5,038 bases of DNA from Gemmatimonadaceae bacterium (GTDB taxonomy: Bacteria; Gemmatimonadota; Gemmatimonadetes; Gemmatimonadales; Gemmatimonadaceae), in NCBI GenBank assembly GCA_025936015.1, contig JAICUE010000243.1:1-5038 (forward strand), read 5' to 3'. Every line of letters begins with the position of its first letter. Within the stretch, counting starts at the first letter, position 1. The translations under genes and the position numbers were made by a program. Positions 1-4,850 of the stretch are shown piece after piece. The notes under the pieces were generated by a model, which was not told the DNA's origin, did no database searches, and saw nothing but the letters and a program-made list of their open reading frames with translations.

Positions 1-209
1 ATACCGATGCGCACGGAGAGGTCCATCAGCATCGCCGATCCGACGCAGATGAGGATGTTCGTACGCAGGCCGGCCGGCTTGCCCGAGAGCTCTCGCTCGA
101 GACCGACCGCGCCGCCGAGTAGCACGGCCAGCGCGAGCTTCGCGAGCAGGTCGAGCCGGAGCACGGTGACGAACTGTCCGGCCGACGGAATGTCTGGTGC
201 AACGAGCAT
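1..209 (-). CDS. MgtC/SapB family membrane protein, N-terminal part (3' end beyond left edge)
   Basis: Translating the minus strand from ATG 209-207 gives about 69 residues that run off the left edge. After a short lead there is a hydrophobic stretch (roughly residues 18-38, LLAKLALAVLLGGAVG) followed directly by GLERELSGKPAGLRTNIL. This is the hallmark of the MgtC/SapB N-terminal domain (first membrane helix, then the conserved GLER...GKxAGLRT segment and a second helix, here ICVGSAMLMDLSV). Family members are inner-membrane proteins linked to Mg2+ limitation, acid or intramacrophage survival, and ATP-synthase modulation; many environmental homologues have no known role, and I cannot say what this one does. 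Start choice: an in-frame ATG also occurs at 242-240, with an in-frame stop upstream of that. Neither has a clear Shine-Dalgarno sequence; 209 places the first helix nearer the N-terminus, as is usual in the family. It lies downstream of trpS and the zinc-ribbon gene on the same strand, separated from the latter by about 90 bp containing a hairpin. Confidence 0.8.
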   Translation of the reverse strand, partial: MLVAPDIPSAGQFVTVLRLDLLAKLALAVLLGGAVGLERELSGKPAGLRTNILICVGSAMLMDLSVRIG

Positions 210-271
210 TGCGATCACGGTGCGCCTGGAACGAACGGTCATCCCCGCCGCCAGGCGTCCGCCGGCCGCGG

Positions 272-292
272 CCTGACGCGCGGAGCGTCAGG
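272..292. repeat. 8-bp perfect inverted repeat between the zinc-ribbon gene and the mgtC-like gene
   Basis: CCTGACGC (272-279) and GCGTCAGG (285-292) are exact reverse complements around a 5-nt loop, starting 10 bp downstream of the zinc-ribbon stop codon. This could be a weak transcription terminator or pause site for the trpS/zinc-ribbon unit. No T-run follows on either strand, so it is not a canonical intrinsic terminator. The structure is seen directly; the role is inferred. Confidence 0.4.
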
Positions 293-301
293 GCGCGTCA
301 G

Positions 302-559
302 TCAGCGGTTGCCCAGGTCGCGAACGTCGTCGGGCGAGGTGTCGGGCGAGGAATCGCCGTACGCCATGCTCCGCGTCTGCTCTTCGAGCTGGGCGATCGT
401 CGCCTCGTCGGGGTGGGTCGGGGTGGCAAACTGGCGGAAGACACTGCTCCCGCACTTGCTGCACTTGATAGACGACGGAACGCTCTGATCGAAAAATTGC
501 TCGGCGCCGCAGGTGATGCACACCATCGTCACCAGGCCGCGGGGTTCGGAACCAGCCAT
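302..559 (-). CDS. small two-CxxC zinc-ribbon protein, function unknown
   Basis: The product is 85 residues. It has two CxxC knuckles, C14-I-T-C17 followed by G and C33-S-K-C36 followed by G, 15 residues apart, which is the layout of a one-zinc ribbon. The C-terminal half (about residues 45-85) is cysteine-free, rich in D, E, S and T, and probably flexible (a PTHPDEATIAQLEEQ helix, then SSPDTSPDD). No signal peptide or membrane segment is visible. The ATG at 559-557 is preceded by GGAGGAG at 568-562, the best ribosome-binding site in the window, which fixes the start; an internal ATG at residue 12 has no such support. It sits 30 bp downstream of trpS on the same strand and is probably co-transcribed with it. 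The ribbon recalls FmdB-type or RNA-polymerase/ribosome-associated small zinc proteins, but the match is structural only and I do not recognise a named family. A role in nucleic-acid binding or as an assembly factor is possible but unproven. Confidence 0.78.
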   Translation of the reverse strand: MAGSEPRGLVTMVCITCGAEQFFDQSVPSSIKCSKCGSSVFRQFATPTHPDEATIAQLEEQTRSMAYGDSSPDTSPDDVRDLGNR

Positions 560-561
560 GT

Positions 562-568
562 CTCCTCC
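562..568 (-). promoter_or_regulatory. strong Shine-Dalgarno site of the zinc-ribbon gene
   Basis: On the minus strand GGAGGAG lies just upstream of the ATG at 559-557, in the short gap after the trpS stop codon (592-590). It matches the anti-SD core over at least five bases. Other genes in the window (trpS, ftcD, the phosphatase) lack such a site, so it suggests this small protein is translated independently and efficiently from the trpS message. Confidence 0.6.
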
Positions 569-589
569 GGGTGGGGTCTATCCCGGAAG

Positions 590-1570
590 CTAGGCAAAAC
601 CCATGCGCTCCTTGACCTCGCTCATCGTCTTGCTCGCGATCGTCCGGCAACGTGCCGCACCCGCTGCGAGAGCGTCGTCGACGATCTGGGGCTTCGCCGC
701 GATTTCAGCGGCTCGCCTCCGGATCGGCGTCAGCTCGGTGTCTATCGACTTGTGCAGCACCTTCTTGCAGTCGATGCAACCCCACCCCGCCGTTCGGCAG
801 TTCACCGCAACCTCTTCCACGGTCGCGGCGTCGCTGAAGGCCCGATGGAGGTGGTAAATGTTGCAGACCTCCGGCGTGCCCGGGTCGGTCCGCCGCTGCC
901 GCGCCGGGTCGGTCGCCGCCGGGCGAAGCTTCGCCCAGATCTCCGCGCTCGTCTCGAGCAGCCCGATGTAGTTGTTCAGCGACTTCGACATCTTCGTCTG
1001 CCCGTCGAGCCCCATGATGCGGCGGGCCGGGGTCAGCAGCGGCTGCGGCTCGGGAAAATAATCTTCGCCTCTGCCGTACTGCGCGTTCCACCGCCGCGTG
1101 ATGACGCGCGTCAGCTCGAGGTGCTGCACCTGGTCCTCGCCGACGGGGACCAGATCGGCGCGATAGAGAAGGATGTCAGCCGCCTGGAGCACGGGATACG
1201 TCAGCAGCCCCGTCATGACGCTCCCCTGCCGCTGCGCTTTGTCCTTGAAGTGCGTCTGCCGCTCGAGCTCACCGAGCGGCGTGACGCTATTGAAGATCCA
1301 CGCCAGCTCGGTATGTTCCGGCACGTCCGACTGCAGGAACAGTGAAGCCTTTGCCGGATCGACTCCCGCTGCCAGGATCGACGCGGCCATCTCACGGCGG
1401 CGCTTGCGCAGCAGTTCCGGCTCGTACGGCTGCGTGATCGCGTGGTAATCCGCCACGAAGAAGAGCGACTCGTACCGCTCCTGCAACTCGACCCAGTTCT
1501 TGATTGCGCCGAGGTAGTTACCGAGGTGCAGCTCACCTGACGGCTGAATTCCGCTTAGGATCCGTGGCAT
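590..1570 (-). CDS. trpS: tryptophanyl-tRNA synthetase with Cys4 (putative 4Fe-4S) motif
   Basis: The product charges tRNA-Trp with tryptophan using ATP; it is a cytoplasmic class Ic homodimer. Its 326 residues match the usual bacterial TrpRS size. It has the Rossmann-fold HIGH-type motif PSGELHLGN (residues 10-18), the GEDQVQHLELTR segment (144-155) that helps bind substrate, and an intact KMSKS loop (193-197), then a helical C-terminal domain. That domain has four cysteines at about 236, 258, 265 and 268, spaced C-x21-C-x6-C-x2-C. From memory this is almost the spacing reported for the 4Fe-4S cluster of Thermotoga maritima TrpRS (C-x22-C-x6-C-x2-C). Start: a GTG (1573-1571) immediately precedes the ATG (1570-1568); the ATG is preferred, and neither has a clear Shine-Dalgarno sequence. 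Its 5' end overlaps the divergent phosphatase gene by 7 bp. The zinc-ribbon gene follows 30 bp downstream. No T-box or trp leader is visible; the upstream sequence is the neighbour's coding region. Confidence 0.97.
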   Translation of the reverse strand: MPRILSGIQPSGELHLGNYLGAIKNWVELQERYESLFFVADYHAITQPYEPELLRKRRREMAASILAAGVDPAKASLFLQSDVPEHTELAWIFNSVTPLGELERQTHFKDKAQRQGSVMTGLLTYPVLQAADILLYRADLVPVGEDQVQHLELTRVITRRWNAQYGRGEDYFPEPQPLLTPARRIMGLDGQTKMSKSLNNYIGLLETSAEIWAKLRPAATDPARQRRTDPGTPEVCNIYHLHRAFSDAATVEEVAVNCRTAGWGCIDCKKVLHKSIDTELTPIRRRAAEIAAKPQIVDDALAAGAARCRTIASKTMSEVKERMGFA

Positions 1571-2424
1571 CACGCGAAACTAGAAGCGCGCCGGAGCGAG
1601 AGCAACCCGCCAGCTCGCGCGGCCGCGCCGACGACGCATTCCTGCTCGAGACAGTCGTCGCCGCCGCGCGCCAGGCCGCGGCCGCGATCCGTGAGCACGA
1701 GCCCGGGATCGCCACGCTCCGCTGGGAAGAAAAGACTCCCACCGATTTCGTCAGCATCGTCGACCGGGCCGCCGAAGCGCGCATCGCCGACGTCATGCGC
1801 GCGCGCCTGCCTGACGCGCGACTGCTCGGCGAGGAGAGCGCGCCGCATCTCGCCGACGTCGATCGCGGGATCGTGCTCGTTGCCGATCCGCTCGACGGCA
1901 CCACCAACTTCCTGCACGGCTTTCCCGCCTATGCCGTCTCGATTGCCGCGCTCGTCGATGGCGAACTTCGCGCGGGCGTGATCCTCGACGTTCCGCGCGA
2001 CGAGCTGTTCACCGCGACCGCTGGCGGCGGTGCACAGCGCAATGGAAAGCCGATCTCCGTCTCGAGCATCGATACGCCCTCACGCGCCCTGCTCGGCACC
2101 GGCTTCCCGTTCAAGCGTCACGGAGACATCGAGCCGTACGTCGCCCGACTCCCGGAGATCATGCGCGCGATCGCCGGAATCCGCCGTCCCGGTGCGGCCG
2201 CGCTCGATCTCGCGTCCGTCGCCTGCGGGCGCTTCGATGCGTTCTGGGAGCTCACGCTCGCGCCGTGGGACGTCGCCGCTGGTATCCTTCTCGTGCGCGA
2301 GGCCGGCGGCATCGTCACTGATTTCGATGGCATGCAGTCGCGCGTCGCGCATGCGGGAATCGTCGCCGGCAATGCCTTCATGCACCGGTGGCTGCTCGAG
2401 CACCTCACCAATCCCACGTCCTGA
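1564..2424 (+). CDS. inositol-monophosphatase family phosphatase (SuhB/IMPase-like)
   Basis: This is a Mg2+-dependent sugar-phosphate phosphatase of the IMPase superfamily, cytoplasmic, 286 residues. All signature motifs are present: K57-x3-D61 with D67 (EEKTPTDFVSIVD), G89-E90-E91-S92, the metal-binding DPLDGTTNF (D108, D111) and the C-terminal PWDVAAG with D236, followed by the LLVREAGG signature. By analogy with human IMPA1 the metal ligands would be E90, D108, D111 and D236. Substrate cannot be fixed from sequence: myo-inositol phosphate, histidinol phosphate (HisN), NADP(H) and fructose-bisphosphate are all used in this superfamily, and SuhB also acts in rRNA antitermination in Escherichia coli. 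GTG 1564 is the only reasonable start: no ATG, GTG or TTG follows in frame until residue 78. It gives an unusual Arg/Ser/Glu-rich lead of about 22 residues before the first helix. An in-frame TTG at 1504 would lie deep in trpS. ftcD follows after 3 bp, so the two are probably one transcription unit. Confidence 0.92.
   Translation: MASRETRSAPEREQPASSRGRADDAFLLETVVAAARQAAAAIREHEPGIATLRWEEKTPTDFVSIVDRAAEARIADVMRARLPDARLLGEESAPHLADVDRGIVLVADPLDGTTNFLHGFPAYAVSIAALVDGELRAGVILDVPRDELFTATAGGGAQRNGKPISVSSIDTPSRALLGTGFPFKRHGDIEPYVARLPEIMRAIAGIRRPGAAALDLASVACGRFDAFWELTLAPWDVAAGILLVREAGGIVTDFDGMQSRVAHAGIVAGNAFMHRWLLEHLTNPTS
1577..1605 (-). promoter_or_regulatory. weak candidate promoter for trpS inside the divergent gene
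   Basis: On the minus strand TTGCTC (1605-1600) and TAGTTT (1582-1577) are 17 bp apart, the ideal sigma-70 spacing. Each matches only three of six consensus bases. AAACTAG is one of the few AT-rich patches in this GC-rich stretch. If used, transcription would begin at or very near the trpS start codon, giving a leaderless or nearly leaderless message. That fits the absence of a Shine-Dalgarno sequence. The two boxes are seen; promoter activity is inference. Confidence 0.2.
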
Positions 2425-2427
2425 CCG

Positions 2428-3957
2428 ATGAAGCTCGTCGAATGCGTCCCGAATTTTTCGGAAGGCCGTCGTCCCGAAGTCGTTGCCGCCATCCGGGATG
2501 CGATCGCCGCCGTCGACGGCGCCTCGATCCTCGACGTATCGTCGGACGCGTCGCACAACCGCACCGTCATCACGCTGGTCGTTCCACTCGAGCGCGCCGT
2601 CGACGCCGCCTTCGCCGGCATCGCCAAGGCGCACGAGCTGATCGACCTGAACGCGCACACCGGCGAGCATCCGCGAATGGGTGCGGCCGACGTCGTCCCG
2701 TTCATCCCGCTCGAGGGGGCGACGATGGAGGACTGCATCGTCCTCGCCCGCACGTTAGGCAAGCGCGTCGGCGGCGAGCTGCAGGTGCCGGTCTTCCTCT
2801 ACGAGCGCGCGGCCACGGTGCCATCGCGCGAGAACCTCGCCGACGTCAGGCGCGGCGAATTCGAGGGACTGCGCACCGAGATCGGCACCAACCCGGCGCG
2901 CCGCCCTGACTACGGTCCGGAGAAGATTCATCCGACCTTCGGCGCGGTCGCGATTGGCGCTCGTCCATTTCTCGTCGCGTACAACGTCTATCTCGGGCCG
3001 TCGTCGAACATGGAGATCGCCAGGCGCGTCGCGAAGGCGGTGCGCGGCTCGTCGGGTGGCCTGAAGGGAGTCAAGGCGCTCGCCCTCGATGTCGACGGGC
3101 AGGCCCAGGTCTCGATGAACCTCGTCGACACCGAACGCACACCCTTGCACCGGGCCTTCGACATGGTCCGCATGGAGGCCGAGGCGTGGGGGGTGACGCC
3201 GACGTGGAGCGAGATCGTCGGCCTCGTCCCCGAACGCGTGCTCTTCGACGCCGGCATCCGGCACGTCCGCCTCGACAGGTTCACCATCGACCAGGTGCTC
3301 GAGCGCAAGGTGCGCGCATCGGTGGCCGGGGGCGAGTCGTTAGGCGGCTTCGTCGCGTCGGTCGCGTCGCCGTCTCCCGTCCCCGGCGGCGGCAGCGTCG
3401 CCGCCCACGTCGGCGCGTTAGGCGCGGCACTCGCCCAGATGGTCGCTGGGCTGACCGTCGGCAAGAAGAAATACGCCGCGGTCGAGGCCGAGATGAAGGA
3501 AGCCGCCCTCACCGGCGCCGGCCTCGTCACCGAGCTCTCGTCGCTCGTCGCCCGCGATGCTGCGGCGTACGCGTCGGTCGCCGACGCGTACAAGTTGCCG
3601 AAGGAGCCAGAGCCCGCGGCCGCGGCGCGTCAGGCCGCGATCACGACCGCGCTCCTGCAAGCCGCCGCTGTCCCCCTCGAGACCGCGCGCGCCTGCGCGC
3701 GCGTGGCTGATCTCGCCGCACTGGTCGCCGAGCGCGGCAACACGAACGCCGCCTCCGACGCCGGCGTTGCCGCGCTGCTCGCCGAGGCGGCCTGCAAGGG
3801 CGCGTCGTACAACGTCCGGATAAACGTCGCCTCCCTCGACGACAAGTCGCAGGGGGCGGATCTGCTCGCGGAAACGGCGCGCGCGGTCGCTGAGACGTCC
3901 GCGTCCGCGGCCCGGGCAACGGCCGCGGTCGAGGCGCAGTTGGCCGCCCCATTCTAG
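2428..3957 (+). CDS. ftcD: bifunctional glutamate formiminotransferase / formimidoyltetrahydrofolate cyclodeaminase
   Basis: The enzyme moves the formimino group of N-formiminoglutamate (from histidine breakdown) to tetrahydrofolate, then deaminates it to 5,10-methenyl-THF and ammonia. The product is 509 residues, close to the approximately 540 of mammalian FTCD. Domains in order: formiminotransferase N-terminal subdomain (about 1-178), opening MKLVECVPNFSEGRR, with H81 in HTGEHPRMGAADVVPF corresponding to the catalytic His82 of the pig enzyme; the C-terminal ferredoxin-like subdomain (about 180-295); and the all-helical cyclodeaminase (about 300-509), with the glycine-rich PSPVPGGGSVAAHVGALGAALAQMV (315-339), a KKKY pocket (346-349) and GNTNAASDAG (437-446). 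Both halves look intact. The ATG lies 3 bp after the stop of the upstream phosphatase and has no Shine-Dalgarno sequence, suggesting translational coupling. No hutH, hutU or hutI is in the window. All three TTA leucine codons I found lie in the word CGTTAGGC. The gene converges on map across a 137-bp structured spacer. Confidence 0.96.
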   Translation: MKLVECVPNFSEGRRPEVVAAIRDAIAAVDGASILDVSSDASHNRTVITLVVPLERAVDAAFAGIAKAHELIDLNAHTGEHPRMGAADVVPFIPLEGATMEDCIVLARTLGKRVGGELQVPVFLYERAATVPSRENLADVRRGEFEGLRTEIGTNPARRPDYGPEKIHPTFGAVAIGARPFLVAYNVYLGPSSNMEIARRVAKAVRGSSGGLKGVKALALDVDGQAQVSMNLVDTERTPLHRAFDMVRMEAEAWGVTPTWSEIVGLVPERVLFDAGIRHVRLDRFTIDQVLERKVRASVAGGESLGGFVASVASPSPVPGGGSVAAHVGALGAALAQMVAGLTVGKKKYAAVEAEMKEAALTGAGLVTELSSLVARDAAAYASVADAYKLPKEPEPAAAARQAAITTALLQAAAVPLETARACARVADLAALVAERGNTNAASDAGVAALLAEAACKGASYNVRINVASLDDKSQGADLLAETARAVAETSASAARATAAVEAQLAAPF

Positions 3958-3971
3958 CCGCCGTTAGGCGG
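3958..3971. repeat. short GC hairpin immediately after the ftcD stop
   Basis: CCGCC (3958-3962) and GGCGG (3967-3971) pair perfectly around a GTTA loop, beginning at the base after the ftcD TAG. A compact GC stem abutting the stop codon suggests a termination, pausing or 3'-end-protection role, but no T-run follows. The loop and right arm contain the word CGTTAGGC that recurs in nearby genes. Confidence 0.4.
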
Positions 3972-3973
3972 TC

Positions 3974-4063
3974 GCTGACGGCTGTAAGCGATAAGCTGAA
4001 AGCAGTCAGCGAACTGCGGTCAACGCCGTTCGCTCACGGCTTGCCGCTTACAGCTTGCAGCCG
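3974..4063. repeat. heptad-built imperfect palindrome in the convergent ftcD/map spacer
   Basis: Seven consecutive 7-mers beginning GC run on the plus strand from 3974 to 4022 (gctgacg, gctgtaa, gcgataa, gctgaaa, gcagtca, gcgaact, gcggtca). On the minus strand from 4061 back to 4020 there are six more (gctgcaa, gctgtaa, gcggcaa, gccgtga, gcgaacg, gcgttga). The two series are in register about an axis near 4021, so the block can fold into one long interrupted hairpin of about 85 nt. Within it GCTGTAAGCG (3981-3990) has an exact reverse complement at 4045-4054, and GCGAAC (4009-4014) pairs with 4028-4033. Lying between two convergent genes, it may work as a bidirectional terminator, or it may be a REP-like dispersed repeat copy. 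The repeat structure is seen; the function is inferred. Confidence 0.7.
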
Positions 4064-4086
4064 GCTCGGATGGAACGTCCGAGCCG
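4062..4086 (-). terminator. candidate terminator hairpin after map
   Basis: CGGCTCGGA (4062-4070) and TCCGAGCCG (4078-4086) form a perfect 9-bp GC-rich stem with a 7-nt loop, beginning 8 bp after the map stop codon on the minus strand. Position and stem strength fit a transcription terminator for the adk-map unit. No T-tract follows, so termination would have to rely on the stem alone, on Rho, or on the adjoining palindrome. Confidence 0.5.
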
Positions 4087-4094
4087 CGAGAACG

Positions 4095-4850
4095 TCACGC
4101 CGCCCGCGTCAGCACCCGCGGGCCGTCCGCGGTGATGGCCACCGTGTGCTCGAAGTGCGCCGAGCGCGATCCATCCTGCGTCACGACCGTCCACTTGTCG
4201 CCTAACGTTCGCGTCCCGGCGCTGCCGACGTTGACCATCGGCTCGATCGCGATGCAGAGCCCGGGCACGAGCGCCTGGCCGCGCTTCGGCTTGCCATGGT
4301 TCGGCACCTGCGGCTCCTCGTGCGGCTCGACGCCGATGCCATGGCCGACGAGGGTGCGGACGACGCTGAAACCCGCTGCCTCGACGACCTGCTGCACGGC
4401 GGCGCCGATGTCGCCGATATGGTTGCCGGGTTGCGCTGCCTCGATGCCGACGTCGAGCGAGTGCTTCGTCACCTCGAGGAGCTTCGCCGTTCGCGCGTCC
4501 ACGGTGCCGACCGGGACGGTCGCCGCCATGTCGGTGTAGTAGCCCTTGTACTTCACGCCGACGTCGACCGAGATGATGTCGCCATCGCGGAGCACGCGCG
4601 ACCGCGATGGGATGCCGTGAACGATCTCGTTGTTGACCGAGGTGCAGAGCGTCGCCGGAAACCCGTACAGCCCCTTGAACGCCGGGACGGCGCCTTCATG
4701 GCTGCGGATGAACTCCTCGGCGATCGCATCGAGCTCCGCCGTCGAGATTCCCGGGCGGACGTGTCCACGCACCGTCTCGAGCGTCGCCGAGAGGATTCGC
4801 CCTCCCTCCGCCATGACGTCGATCTCGCGAATCGATTTCAGCTGGATCAT
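4095..4850 (-). CDS. map: type I methionine aminopeptidase
   Basis: The enzyme removes the initiator methionine from nascent proteins; it is a cytoplasmic, ribosome-associated dimetal pita-bread-fold peptidase. At 251 residues it is the normal size for the short bacterial type I form, with no N-terminal extension. The five metal ligands are all present: D96 (SVDVG), D107 (YTDMA), H170 (VGHGIG), E203 (AIEPM) and E234 (HFEHT). The substrate-pocket histidines H78 (IVHGIP) and H177 (EPHEEP) are also present. The opening MIQLKSIREIDVMAEGGRI is typical. The ATG at 4850-4848 overlaps the adk stop as ATGA, indicating translational coupling to adk. Downstream the gene ends in a structured spacer and then a convergent gene, so infA, rpmJ and rpsM, which often follow map, are not here. 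One CGTTAGGC copy (4200-4207, minus strand) encodes Leu-Gly inside the gene. Confidence 0.97.
   Translation of the reverse strand: MIQLKSIREIDVMAEGGRILSATLETVRGHVRPGISTAELDAIAEEFIRSHEGAVPAFKGLYGFPATLCTSVNNEIVHGIPSRSRVLRDGDIISVDVGVKYKGYYTDMAATVPVGTVDARTAKLLEVTKHSLDVGIEAAQPGNHIGDIGAAVQQVVEAAGFSVVRTLVGHGIGVEPHEEPQVPNHGKPKRGQALVPGLCIAIEPMVNVGSAGTRTLGDKWTVVTQDGSRSAHFEHTVAITADGPRVLTRAA

Noticed and set aside
288..650. Minus-strand frame of 120 codons over the zinc-ribbon gene
   Set aside because: Its product is basic and low-complexity. The alternative frame has paired CxxC knuckles and a strong Shine-Dalgarno sequence, so that one is real.
197..1345. Long open frame on the plus strand opposite trpS (about 380 codons)
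   Set aside because: It is the antisense of trpS and the zinc-ribbon gene. The product is arginine-rich with no recognisable motif, as expected from GC-rich codon shadows.
2388..2909. Plus-strand frame overlapping the end of the phosphatase and the start of ftcD
   Set aside because: It is a +1 shadow frame with an Arg/Ala/His-rich product, while ftcD in the true frame shows full family homology.
3617..3632. GC-rich palindromic GCGGCCGCGG string
   Set aside because: It is an alanine codon run inside ftcD; no flanking duplication or symmetry beyond this.
3684..3703. Alternating CG/GC run with self-complementary arms
   Set aside because: It lies in the ftcD cyclodeaminase coding region and reads as TARACARVA; alternation follows from GCG/CGC alanine and arginine codons.
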